Source: Panagrolaimus kolymaensis (Eukaryota > Nematoda > Chromadorea > Rhabditida > Panagrolaimidae). From it: a stretch of 64,000 nucleotides of DNA. Below the pieces are notes generated by a model, which searched no databases, had not been told where the DNA came from, and saw nothing but the letters and a program-made list of their open reading frames with translations. The DNA lies in NCBI GenBank assembly GCA_028622995.1, contig JAJQJQ010000004.1, positions 1,116,001 to 1,180,000 of the forward strand, read 5' to 3'. Within the stretch, counting starts at the first letter, position 1, and each line of letters opens with the position of its first letter. This document shows, one piece after another, positions 34,870-46,587 of this stretch. A program made the position numbers and the translations under genes.

Positions 34870-35269
34870 AGAACGGTGCTGTATTTTGGAAGCTGTCAAA
34901 AACACATGCAGAACGAACTCGTCGATGACAAAAACATTTGATTATTCCTGGAAACTCAAATCTCAATAATGGCCAAATTCAAATGCAAAAAGAAAATAAA
35001 GTTTTAATTGTTGTTTAATAATTTTTGTAAGAAAAATCTATGTGTGTAAATAAATGGAGTTAGCTGAATTCTGTAAACCAAACAATTAATGAGTAATCGT
35101 AAATGGCTATGACACTATTAGAAATTTTAGACATGTTTAGAATTCTAGTTTTATGGCACAGGAAAATCACAAATACAAAAATAACATAGTCAACAAGTAT
35201 GCGATAAAATAAAATTTATTAGATGGTTTATAACAAAATTAAGTGCAAATAAATACAATAATTAATTAA

Positions 35270-37400
35270 TACAATGTCGGAGATTCTTGAGTTTTATCGG
35301 ATTTGAGAACTTCACCAGCTTGAGTACCACGTAATTCAGGAGAAAATTTTTGAGTTTTATCTGATTTAAGAACTTCAACCATTTGAGCACGATGTAATTC
35401 AGCTGGAAATTAATGTTCTCTTCGAAAAGAAGGAGAAGCTTGAGACATGGGTAACCAAAGTGCAGTTTCTTTTGAACTTACTTCAATACCATTGATTCTT
35501 CCAGTGTTTGGACTTCGAAGACGTTGAATGTATGTTTCACGATCAGCTCGAGATCGCCAATATGGATTATTTGTGAGAAATGGATCATTTGATTCAGCCA
35601 GTTTCTTTGGAAATTCAGGAGGAATTGATAATGATGAAGCCGTGATTGGAGCAACTAGGAAGAGATCAACTTGAGGATTTGATATTGACGATGATGGAGT
35701 AATTGATGTTTGAGATGAATTTGAAGTTGTTTCAGGTGAAAGAAATGCTTTTTGAGGTGAATCTAAAAATATTAAATGAATCGTAAAGAACTATTTTAAA
35801 ACATTGATAAAAATAATCAAACCCTTTTCATAATCCAGCTCATATCGTTGATTAGGAAAACGCCAATCCTTTGTTTCTTGATGCTTGGCTAAAACTTGAG
35901 CAACTCGAGAAGCAGTTTTAGGCTTGAAACCAATCATCTTTCTTTTTTCCTAAAATAAAAAAAGAATCAAAAATGATATCATTAAAAACAAAAATATTAC
36001 TATATTTGTTACAGGCATTTCAACAGAAACAGTTGGAGAATGATCTTTAGGTGATTGAGTTCTTTTAGTTATTTCAGGAGAAGCCTGTGTAGTGGACGCA
36101 TTGGATGATGGAGTCTTTGTTGTTGTTTGAGAAGTTGAAGCTTCTGTTGGAGTCGTTACTGTTGATGTTCTTGAAGTTATTGGAGTAATTGAGACATCAG
36201 TAGTGGCTTCAGTTTCAGATAAAACAGAACTTTCAATGAAAGATGGAGTTTTATGTTTAGAAATACCAGCCGATGAAGTTGTAATAGATGGCGATCGTTT
36301 CTTCCATGTTGTTGGCATTTTACCATTGTTCGAGTAACAGTACGAGTTAACGGAATCGATGGTGTAACAGTATTTCCACTCGATGATGCCAAAGTTTCAG
36401 TAAATGTACTTGTTTCGGTGATTGTTGTTGATGATGTTCGCTTTCTCCATGGATCTTTCATGCCATGTTTTCATCTTCTTTGGTGATTTTGATCTTGGTT
36501 CAACGTCGGTAGAAAAACATGGAACTTCACTTTCAATTTCTCTTTGGCTTGAACGAGAAAAACCATCAGAGAAATCTGACAATGTTGGTAATGCAGATGA
36601 AGACTAAAAAACAAAAAATTTTTAAGACAAACTTTTATGAAAAACTAATACATACATCTTCAACTTCAACATCGATAGTCACATCATCCTTTGCAACAGC
36701 CTTTCCAAGTTGTTTTCTTTCATCATTTGGTAATATTTTTGATGATGATTGCTTTGGTTTTTCAGGTTTTGGAGATGGTGGCAAGTGTTGACCTAAGTAA
36801 GTTTGATATTGTTGAAAACTTTGTGGTTGAAAATATTGTTGCGGAATTGGCCGAAGAGGAAAGTATGGTTGAGGAACAAAGAATGTTTGAACTAATGGTT
36901 GACCATTTGATGGAAATTGTTGATGATTACAAACTGGTTGTCGAGCAGCAGGTTCACGAGCAGCTGATGGAGTAGTTGGAGGTTCCATTTTGATCACAGT
37001 TGTATGAGGTTTTGATTCTTTTTCTTCATATTTCTTTCGAAGTTCTAAAAATGAAAATGTTTATGTTAGCTTATTGACGTCCTATTCAAGGCAAATATTC
37101 CAAAACCTCATCCATTAGAATCCAAAACATGTACTTACCTCTTTCCAATGCTCTTTCATTTTTTCTTTCAGCTTCATTTCGATGACGTCGTTCACATTCT
37201 TTCCAAGCTTCTTCTTCCTTTCGATGCCTTTCTTTTTCTTCATCAAGTTTTTCATTTGTTCGTTTTCGATATGACCATCGAGTTGCAATAATACCAAAGA
37301 CACAAATCAAAAAGAACAAAATCAAAAAGATTAAAAAAATAGCCAAAAGAAAAAAGTAATCTGAATAGCGAATATCTTTTTTATGATTTTCTCCTTCCAT
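35270..37400 (-). CDS. Single-pass membrane protein with long Ser/Thr/Pro-rich tail; possible frameshifts
   Basis: Exon 1 (37400-37139) starts M-E-G-E-N-H and has one membrane helix at residues about 14-38 (FFLLAIFLIFLILFFLICVF) followed by a Glu/Arg/Lys-rich charged stretch. Exon 2 (37044 to about 36656) is Pro/Gln-rich (YFPLRPIPQQYFQPQ). Exon 3 from 36603 is Ser-rich and ends in a stop at 36397-36399, but open Ser/Thr-rich frames with the same flavour continue in two other phases (about 36460-36320 and 36318-36000). Further exons follow at about 35950-35830 and 35763-35411. A final part near 35401-35270 holds two copies of a GEVLKSDKTQ-like block. The frame changes fall at similar TGG-(A/C)-(A/R) sites, so either short unusual introns or indels are involved. 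Family not recognised. Confidence 0.5.
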
Positions 37401-37902
37401 TGAAAATCTATCAACTTGCTAATGCAAGCGATCTGCAGTAAAACACGATAATTCCAAGCAAAATGATAAGCAACGTTCATAATGTAAATTTGTTAAAAGT
37501 TATGAGTTTGAAAACAAAGAGCAAAAATGTGAGCTGACTGCTTTTTGGTGCTTAAAAATTTCGTGAGAATCTTTCTTGGAAATTTTTTGTGATATGACGT
37601 TTTCATACAGTTATAAGAAATTCATTTAACTATCGTAAAATAAAATTTTACATTTTGACTTTTAATGTTTTTTTCAATTCAGTCTCTTTTGTAAAAAGCT
37701 CTCCTCGATCAAAACTTGCTAATTTATTCGATTCTCTTTTAGTAAAATTGTGTGATCCGTTAAGCATTTTTTTCGAATGAAATAATGAATACAAAATCCT
37801 TAAACTCTCTTCTTTTACTCATAACGTTCAAGAAACAAAATTCCAAAAAGTTAATCAATATTAAAATAAATTTATTAGAAATCCATCATCAAGAAATCAA
37901 AG
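37401..37902. other. Intergenic, no feature seen
   Basis: AT-rich spacer between divergently ending minus-strand genes. The 60 bp next to 37903 resemble the region at 40337-40400 downstream of the duplicated neighbour. Confidence 0.4.
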
Positions 37903-38637
37903 TTATAAAAGAACAAAGAAGTAACCAATGACAGTTGCGATGAGAACAATTCCACTTATTTGAGCTGCACCACAACCAGGAGTAAGAGGAGCCTTAGCCT
38001 ATAAAAAAAACAACAAAGTAATGAATTAAAAGGATAAAAAAAACTTACGCATAACTTCTTTTTCGCATCATCCATGGTTTCTTCTCCTTTGGCTTGGGCA
38101 TCAGTTTTGATTTTGTCTGCTGGATCTTTTAACTTCTTTTGCGCATCGGCTAGGGTTTCTTTTGCTTTGGCTTGGGCATCAGCTTTGATTTTGTCTGCTT
38201 GTTGTTTTGCATCGTTTACCAATTGATCTTTGTATTTGTCTCCTTCAGCCTTTGCTTCATCTTGGATTTTAGTTGCTTCGTCACTAGCTTGCTTTTTGAG
38301 ATGTTCTTTTTCTTCTAGAAGCTCTTGAGCTTTCTGTTCTAATTCTGCTTTAGTAGCAGCCCATTTCGCATCAGCTACAGCTTGACATGGATCCTCTGTT
38401 GAGGTTTCACCACCTTCAGCATCTTCCTAAAAAAATGTAACGATAAAAAAAGAAAAGAAACAAAAAACTAACTCTTTTAACAACAGAATGATGAACGACA
38501 TGAGTTGGATCAATAGCAACATCAGCACCAGAGAAGAGAGATGAAGGATGATTCTTTTGAGGTTTACATTCATTCAATGGAACCAAGATACCAATGATTA
38601 ATGCAGCAAAAAGAAGAAGAATACGACCACGAAGCAT
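37903..38637 (-). CDS. Secreted LEA/apolipoprotein-like amphipathic repeat protein 1
   Basis: Three exons (38637-38473, 38426-38049, 37998-37903) give 212 residues. Residues 1-24 form a signal peptide (RGRILLLFAALIIGILVPL). Residues about 56-180 are Ala/Lys/Glu/Asp-rich 11-mer-like repeats such as ADKIKADAQAKAKETLADAQ, typical of LEA group 3 or apolipoprotein-like helices that bind membranes or protect against desiccation; which applies is unknown. The last 25 residues are hydrophobic (ISGIVLIATVIGYFFVLL), so the product could be membrane- or GPI-anchored. A TATAAAAG box lies at 38699-38706. It is a tandem paralogue of the gene at 40358-41037. Confidence 0.8.
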
Positions 38638-38760
38638 TTTGACAGCCAGATAGATGAATTTGGCAGCAACAATAAAAAAATTTCATGTCATCTTTACCCT
38701 TTTATACGATTTTTTAACGAATGCTAAAACAAAAAATTTGCATGGTTTTGAAGAAGAAAA
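38425..38760 (-). repeat. Duplicated promoter and first exon, copy 1
   Basis: Nearly identical to 40826-41160 through promoter, exon 1 and intron 1, whereas the following coding sequence differs. This suggests recent duplication or gene conversion limited to the 5' part. Confidence 0.85.
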
Positions 38761-40357
38761 AAAATTCGCTTCTCTTTGGACAAAATTTTCTAATAAGCCT
38801 TTGATGGTTTCCTTATTGTTTTCTTGCTGATTTCCACAAAATGATTGAAATAATTTTTCATAAGTTACATAAAAACTTAGAATAAATGCTTATCTTTTTT
38901 AAAGCATCGTATCAGTGTTCTGAAATATCATTAAGGTGAGGAAGCATTGTTTGATTTTTTGGTTTCTTATGAACATCGCAAAAATTTAAAAGCCAACTTT
39001 TTTGCTTTATTGATGTTTAAAACCCGCTCCATCTCATGTATCATTTCAATCAAATGTTTATTATGACACAATAAATAATAAAATCACCCAGGAATGAAGC
39101 TAACTTTTTGTTTAAAAAATATTAGTGAATGTTTGAATAGCAATGGCAAATTTTTTAATGAACATCTCTCCTCATGGCATTTAGGCTTTTTGGAATCATA
39201 TTAGTTGTTCCCTATGGTAGCGTTCTTGATATCGTTTCAAATGGTTTAATGAGGATTAAAATAACCCTTATAAAATACCACATGTTTATATCACCCATTT
39301 AAATGAAATATATTTTTCATTCTTTGTTTTGCGATTTTTGTTTGGTTGGTTTTGACACATGTGCACATTTTTAATTATCAATTTTGTGGTTCCTTCGTGA
39401 TGGGTATATCAAAACACATGTTTTAATTGATATACTAAAAATTCTTTTTTGCGTTCTTATAAGCTAATTTTTTATATGTATAAAAGAATGCCATCTTTGT
39501 TAAAAAGAAAAATCTTCTGAAAAGAATTCTATGTCTCATAGGTAGTAGGTATCCTTAATATGAAAACGAAGTTATAAAAAGAAGCATATTTTACTTTAAA
39601 CACCTATGAATCATCATTTTGAGACGGAGTCGCCCGCCTTATACAGTCTTCTCTTTCAAAACCATAACCGCGCTTGTTCAAGCTTGTTCCAAATCATAAA
39701 GTTTGGCTGCTCGTCTTGGAGCCACTATGAGATATGGAATTATAAAACCTTGCCGATATGTTTACCCTCACTAAGGAGTAACAAAAAATGACAAAAGGGT
39801 TTTTATACACTTACATTGCTTGTGTGGAGCTGCACAGGGTCTCGATGATCACGAAAAATGCCAAAATCATTTTAGGAGATTATAGGTTTCAGCATCACTA
39901 ATTATTTCAATTGTAAATTAAGGCCAGAATTACTCAGTCAGATCCAATAAACAGTACTTAAAGCCACAAACTTCGATAATAAACAAATGCATCAATTTCT
40001 GAAAGTGCAGCTATAGTTTTGCCAGACACTGTATCTGCTACCTATAATTCTTTAATTTTCTACGCCACAACGATATGATTTGAATTAGGCAACAAACATG
40101 GAAGAAAAAAGCTTTCACATTGGAAACTGAATTCAACGACCATCCGATTAATGGATTTTTTTCTTAAGCTTCTTTGTATGATTTTAACATCATAACCTCA
40201 ACATTAAGACATTGTAATATTGCTAATTATTTCATTTTAGTTCCGTAATATAATTTATGCCTTCCTGAATACTTCAAGCGATCTTTCATATTGAATTCAA
40301 AAACAATCATAACCATTTTCTAGTCGATACAAAATTATCAATATTAAAATAAATTTA
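38638..40357. other. 1.7-kb intergenic region between tandem paralogues
   Basis: The part next to 38638 (to about 38760) is the promoter shared with the paralogue, including TATAAAAG at 38699-38706. The rest is AT-rich with no frame, repeat or RNA gene that I can support. Confidence 0.5.
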
Positions 40358-41037
40358 TTAGAACCCCATCACAAAGAAATCAAAGCTACAAAGAACCAAA
40401 AATAGAGCAATTAGAGTTGAGATGAGACTTGTTTGTGGAGTAGCATTATAAGCCGCTAAAAAGAAAAAATATAATCAATAAATTTATGTTATTATAAAAA
40501 CACTTACGTTAAAGATTTTAACATATCAGCTGCTTTTGCCTTGGCGTCGCCGACTATTTTAGCTGCTTCATTATTGGCATCTTTTATGATTTTATCTACT
40601 TCAGCTTGTGCAGCAGCTTTAGCGTCTTCCATGGCCTGTTCTTTATATTTCGTTGCAGCAAGAGTAGCATCATCTTTGATTTTTTTTGATTCGGCTTCGA
40701 GAGCAGCTAATGCACCATCTTCAGCTTCTTTTTTTAATTTTTCTGTCTCTTCATTAGTCAATCTCGCATCAATAGCAGCTTGACATGGATTTACTGTAGT
40801 TTCACCACCTTCATCCACAGCATCTTCCTAAAAAAATTACCGATGAAAAAAGAAAAGAAACAAAAAACTAACTCTTTTAACAGCAGAATGATGAACGACA
40901 TGAGTTGGATCAATAGCAACATCAGCACCAGAGAAGAGAGATGAAGGATGATTCTTTTGAGGTTTACATTCATTCAATGGAACCAAGATACCAATGATTA
41001 ATGCAGCAAAAAGAAGAAGAATACGACCACGAAGCAT
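40358..41037 (-). CDS. Secreted LEA-like protein 2, with shifted C-terminal frame
   Basis: Exon 1 (41037-40873) encodes the same 55 residues as the paralogue except one (S to A in HHSVVKR/HHSAVKR). Exon 2 (40827-40508) encodes a different Ala/Lys/Glu-rich helix (ETEKLKKEAEDGALAALEAE). With the visible donor CGTAAG and acceptor TTTTTAG, exon 3 enters in a frame that stops after three residues (T-G-L). One base away, the exon reads AYNATPQTSLISTLIALFLV with a stop at 40358, clearly the counterpart of the paralogue's hydrophobic tail. Either another donor is used or the tail anchor has been lost. TATAAAAG lies at 41099-41106. Confidence 0.7.
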
Positions 41038-41160
41038 TTTGACAGCCAGATAGATGAATTTGACAGCAACAATAAAAAAAATTCATGTCATCTTTATCCT
41101 TTTATACCATTTTTTTAACGAATGCTAAAACAAAAAATTTGCATGGTTTTTCGGAAAAAA
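40826..41160 (-). repeat. Duplicated promoter and first exon, copy 2
   Basis: Partner of 38425-38760; only a few substitutions and one-base indels are visible. Confidence 0.85.
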
Positions 41161-41552
41161 GTTTCGCTTCTCTTTAGACAAATAAATTTTTCTTTAAAAA
41201 AAATGGGAATGCTTTAGCTGTAAATAATTTGTCACTTTAAAGATACTATATGGATTTACTAGAAATTAATGGATTTTTTAAAAGAGTGGATGAGTTTACA
41301 ATAAATTGTACCAGTAAAAACTGTTAGATGAATGACGTCTCCTTCATAGTGAATCTCCACCTTTTAGAACGAATACAAGATTTTGTATTAACTAGGCTCA
41401 ATAGTTAAATTACAAGCTTTAGTTGTTGTTAGAATTCATCTGCACGATTCAAAAGCCCGTTTTTTAGATTTATAATTTATTCAGAATAAAATAATAGTAA
41501 TAATAAAACATAGACAAAATATAAAAATGATAAATAATTAATTATTACAGGA
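41161..41552. other. Intergenic, no feature seen
   Basis: AT-rich spacer between the LEA-like gene 2 promoter and the end of the helicase gene. Confidence 0.4.
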
Positions 41553-44500
41553 TTAATCCCTAAGTGCATATTTTGCTCTAAATTGATACTTCTTTTTATC
41601 TTCTTTAAGGGATTCAAGAATGTTGAGCTTTTCATTTTCTTCCACTTGTTGAAATAATTCACGGCTGTAGTTGTAAAGAGAGTCGGCCATTGTACGCTAA
41701 AAATGAGAAATCTTTTGATGAAAACTTATTGCAAAAAAACTTACAATTTCAGAAGTTCCAATAGGAGAAACAGAGAACAAATCCTTATACGATTCCCAAT
41801 TTCTCGACTTAACATTGTCGCATGGTTTATCATCCATTGTTTTTAAAATAAACGAATTGCTTGCAATCGTTGGAAGGAAAACTCCACCATATTTGATTAT
41901 ACTTCCACGCTGACGTCCACAATGACAAAACCATGCCCCACATTTGATTGTAACACTGCCGCCCTAAAAATTAAGGCTATGGATAATTAAAGCTTTCAAC
42001 AAAAATAAAATTTTACCTTGACTTTTTCAATTTTCTTTTCAATAGTTGTGGCTTTCCAACAATCAGAATTGCAGCAAATAATTTCGTTATTGTTTAGCGT
42101 AAAGAGTTCATCTGATTTACAAAATGGGACAGCGCACTCATAGCAAAAAAGCCGATATTTTTCATTGCGATGACTTTTCTTTTCTTCTTCTTGTTTTTTC
42201 TTATATTTTGCAAGTTCTTGCATTTCTTGATACTTTACTTTAATCTGAAACATAAAACTACATTGATAACAAAATCATTGGAAAACTTACACGTCGTTGG
42301 AGTTCAATTTCGGACATAGTTTGAAGATGTTGGATACAAACATTCATCATAAATTCTTTTCTAACATTATCAAATTCACGACTCATAGTTTTTTCATCAA
42401 GAGCGAGAAGAACAGCTCTGCTATTTTTAGCTCTGGCACGTCCTTTCCTTTGTGTAAGTGATTTTTCGGATCCAACACTGTTGTATTTAACAATCAAATT
42501 ACAGGCAGCTACATCGAGACCTAGAAGAAAAGAAAAAATTAATAAAAGCCAATGGCGTAATTTTAAACCTTCTTCAGCAACTGATGTAGCAACTAAAATA
42601 TTCAAAGTTGCATTTTTGAATCTTTCGAGCATCATTTCTTGTTCATTTGCAGTTTGACCAAATCGAGATGAAGCTTGGTTTGTGGAAGCAATATATCCAA
42701 CTCTGTTTTTGCCAAAAGTGGATAAAATTTCTTGTCGTTGACTAAGATACTTCGCAAGGTCAGCTCCAACTCTTCGCATTTCTACGAAAATAATAACACG
42801 AGATGAAGGTTCTTGATGAAATTGTTCTTGCAAAATTTCCATTAATTTTTCAAGTATTGGCTTATCTTCTGAACCGACCATTAAATCTTCAGCTTCTTTT
42901 GCACGCCCTAAACGAATATATGTAAAGCGAAATAACTTCAATGATTCAAAAACTATACCTTTAACGCTTTCATAAATATCTCGAAGAGCTTGCAATTTGG
43001 TTGGATCCATTGGACAAACATTCTCGCTTCCATAATACAAGTCATTCTCTTCAAATTCGTCAAACAGATTTACCAAATATTTCATTGCTAAACAAGCAGG
43101 AAACAATTCATTGTATTTTAAAGTGTAATAAAGCATCTGAAATATACTTCCTTAACCATGTTTAACCAAGGAAGTAAAACTCACATTAAGCAATTGCAAG
43201 CATTTCAAAACAAACAATCGTTTATCATTCATTTCGGTTAATTTTTTGGAGACTTCATTTCTGATGTAAACCATCTTTGAAAAATAACCAATGCTTGTCT
43301 TCGTTTGGCCGTTTCTAATTTTATCATTTATATCTTCTTTAGCTAATACTATTTGATCCTAAATATGGTTTACTGTAAATCTATGAGAATAATTTTGAAG
43401 AAACAAACTTCGTTCAAATTAGGAAGCACGCGAGTAAGCTCTTTCAAATCGGAATACATTTTTGTTTCAATATAATCACATATTTTAGCAATAACATGAG
43501 CGAATTCGTCTTTATGTGGATGAGGAACACTTATGAAGTCTGAAATTAAGCAAAATAAACAATGATACGAAAGCTAAAAAAAACGGATTACCATCAACAG
43601 GTTGAGAAATGCGTGACATGAGATCTTCAAGATTTGTTTTATCCTTTACCGAACTAACTGTAACGGCAGTTAATCGAGCACAAAGACCAATAATATGTTC
43701 AATGGTGTTTTCATGATTTACTCGACCAGTATTCCTGCAAAAAAACCATTTCAATATATCCCAATCCAAAAAAAGAAACATACGATTTTCCGCTACCAGT
43801 AGAAGCTGTAAGCCCGACGATTTGAGGTTTGATAGTTGCACTTCTAACATAATCCATAACAACATTATATGGATGCTTTTCAGCACAATGATGGCATTCG
43901 TCGAAAATCATAAGAGTAAAATCAGTGAGGTAAATACGTTGAGATTTCAAAGGACTCAATAGCATATTACTAAAAAAACTATGTTAATGTAAAATAAGAC
44001 TTTAAAAAACATACATGAATATTTGAGGAGTCATAACAATAATATCACCAATCAAGATATCCACGAGTCGTTCATCTGAGCTTTTTATTCTTTCATTTCC
44101 ACTCATCTTTTCAACATGAAATTCAATGCCGATTTTACTTTTGATGTATTCACTTTGTTGTTCGACCAGCGGAATGGTAGGAACAAACATAACTGCTCTT
44201 CCAATCTGTTTATAATTTCTTTTGATACGTAAATGTTCAGAAATTATATCGACAGCAACCAAAGTTTTACCAGAGCCAGTTGGAGCACAAATAATAGTAT
44301 TCTTATTATTCTTAGCAGGACCAGCGAGTTCAACTTGATATGGATAAAGAATGTAAGTGTTCACAGTGTATTCGCCAGTAACAGATTGAGGTCTTTTGCG
44401 TTTGAATTCTTCAGAATCTTGGGGTCGAGGAGAAGTTGGAGGTTTAACATCGATTACGAGATCAGCAGTAAATTGTGAAGGTGTAACATCATGAGTTTGA

Positions 44501-45296
44501 AGGCTGATACGGTATTCTTCTAAAAGAGACAAATAAATAAATAATTATTGCGGTAGAAAAACATACCCAATTTGTCTTTGTATTCTCGATCAATGTATGA
44601 AGCAAATGGTCGTGTTTTTGGATGATAGCTACAAGCAGTAAGAAATTCAAGTAACCAATCTTTTGGTTTTGTGCGCTTTGGTTTCAAAGCTATGAATTTT
44701 ATAAACAATTCGCATCGTGAAGCCCAATAATGCAAGACACCACCATTTTCATATTTTGGTTTAACTTCTTCAGCAATAGTTTGATACGATGGATCGGTTT
44801 TATGTTCTTTCAAAGCTTTTACTATTTCAGCAATAGGAAGATTTGCTGAGATTTTGACATTGATATCACGTCGAGTTGGATGTTCAAGAATTTGAGTTTT
44901 ATAAACTTGAAAAGCTTCAGGATCGATTTGGTTGAAAAGCAAAAAAGTAGCGATGCTCGATTTTGAAGCTAAAATTTTAGAAATATATCAAACCAAAACC
45001 TTGATAAAGTGAAACATACAATTAAGAAACCATCTTGCGATGTTTCGTGCTATTCGCTCATCCTTGAATAGTTCTATGTACACTTTGAAAACATCATGAA
45101 TATGTTCATCGTTGTCTTTGATGGTATTTGAAGATAATAAAGCATCTTTCTGTTCATTATTGAGCCCAAATTCATCAGCATGTTCCATTATCTTTTCCTT
45201 TGGAAGGTTATTGTGTATCCATGGAAGAAATAACACAATGTGTTGAAGAGGAACTTCGTCAATAGAAGACCAACCGGAGACAGAAAGAGCAACCAT
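41553..45296 (-). CDS. Dicer-related RIG-I-like helicase (DRH family)
   Basis: Twelve exons join in phase from ATG 45296 to TAA 41553-41555 for 1068 residues. The first 250 residues are helical, as in the CARD-like N-terminal part of nematode DRH proteins. The helicase core shows motif I CAPTGSGKT, motif II DECH (IFDECHHCAEKHPY), motif III TAS, motif IV SSRVIIFVEMRR, motif V ATSVAEEGLDV and motif VI QRKGRARA. A helical insertion typical of RIG-I-like enzymes lies between the two RecA lobes. The C-terminal RNA-binding domain keeps zinc-type cysteines in FCYECAVPFC and WFCHCGRQRG. In C. elegans such proteins act with Dicer and RNA-dependent RNA polymerases in small-RNA and antiviral pathways. 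Whether it is the DRH-1 or DRH-3 orthologue cannot be settled here. Confidence 0.93.
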
Positions 45297-45667
45297 TATT
45301 TAGTAACCTGAAATTTAGTAAATCTTATAAAGCTAATAAAAAGGCAAATGAAGGTGATGACTATTCAAATCAAAAAAATGAAATCGTACGCGCCAAAAGC
45401 CTCTCTTTTAGCCATCATAGAAAAAAGGCAGTTTTGCTTTTTTTAGCAAAATGAAGGAAAGGCATTTTTTTGGTTTGGCTCAAAGCTATGGGTGTATACA
45501 AAAAGCATAAATATTAGTTGGAAACAAGCCATTAAAATTGCAAAAACAAAAATATGGCCAAAAATATATTTATAAGACATACAAACAAAACTAAATATCA
45601 TTATAAACAACACAAAACTTTGCTAAAAATTAATATATCCTATACAATCAACAATAAATAATAAGAA
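45297..45667. other. Intergenic, no feature seen
   Basis: AT-rich spacer upstream of the helicase gene and downstream of mL48. No repeat or RNA gene seen. Confidence 0.4.
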
Positions 45668-46277
45668 TTATTCCCATCCCAAATTGCGACGAACTGTGGG
45701 ATCGTCAAGAGCTTTGAGTTCTTCTTGTCTTTCTTTTAGAAGTAAATCAGGAATGTAGCGATATTCTTCATCAGATTTTTCATGTTCTTTTACAGTAATT
45801 TCCACGCCAACAGGAGCATGAGTTTGAATCAGCGAAATAAAAATTGGAAGTCGAACACTTGGTACTTGAGCTATTCGAACATTTCTATCATACTTTGAGA
45901 GTTCTATTTCAGAATCGACAATTGTAGAATTTGGTTTATAAGTTACAACCCTTTCAGTTTGAGCTGCGACTGCATAACTAAAAAAAAGTGATATTATAAC
46001 AAAGTTTACAAATATAAAAAGGAAACAAATACCTATCAACAACTTCAAATTTAAGCTTTTCAGCAATTCGATGAACATAAGATTGATATTTTTCAAGTGG
46101 AACATAATCATAGCTTTTTAGTTGAACATTAATCGTTGAATATTCAGGATACACACGAGAATCTTTGAAAACAGGTTCGTAAAGTTCTGACGGTGAGATT
46201 TTAGGAGCTTTTTCTCGTAGACTTGCCAAGCCGCGAGTTTGTAGAGCGGTTGATGTTATGAATTTTCGTAAGCTCAT
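45668..46277 (-). CDS. mrpl-48: Mitochondrial ribosomal protein mL48
   Basis: Two exons (46277-46033, 45977-45668) give 184 residues. The N terminus (MSLRKFITSTALQTRGLASL) has the Arg/Ser/Leu pattern of a mitochondrial targeting signal. The body has the S10-like fold typical of mL48: YSTINVQLKSYDYVPLEKYQSYVHRIAEKL in the first half and VRLPIFISLIQTHAPVGVEITVKEH in the second, ending in a helical tail with DPTVRRNLGWE. The protein is part of the mitochondrial large ribosomal subunit. Length is normal for the family. Confidence 0.85.
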
Positions 46278-46584
46278 AATAGCTATGATTATCGTCGATT
46301 TTGAAAGGCACAAAAAAAATGGAAGAATGAATGAACGAATTTTTTTTTCTAAGTTTGGAAAGAAGCGAGTGTTTGTCAGATATTTACTTTTAGCCAATGA
46401 TTTTATATGCTTCCATTTTTTAATCGAGCTCTTAACTAAAATGTTGTTATAAAAAAATTTTTTAAACATAAGTCCACCGAAATAATATTATATTTATTTA
46501 ATCTTTAACAAAAATATTTAACATAAAGAAAGCATGGACAAAATTTATAATACTAAACAACATTCAAAATCAACTACATTCTAT
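46278..46584. other. Short intergenic region
   Basis: AT-rich spacer between two minus-strand genes; nothing more seen. Confidence 0.4.
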
Positions 46585-46587
46585 TTA

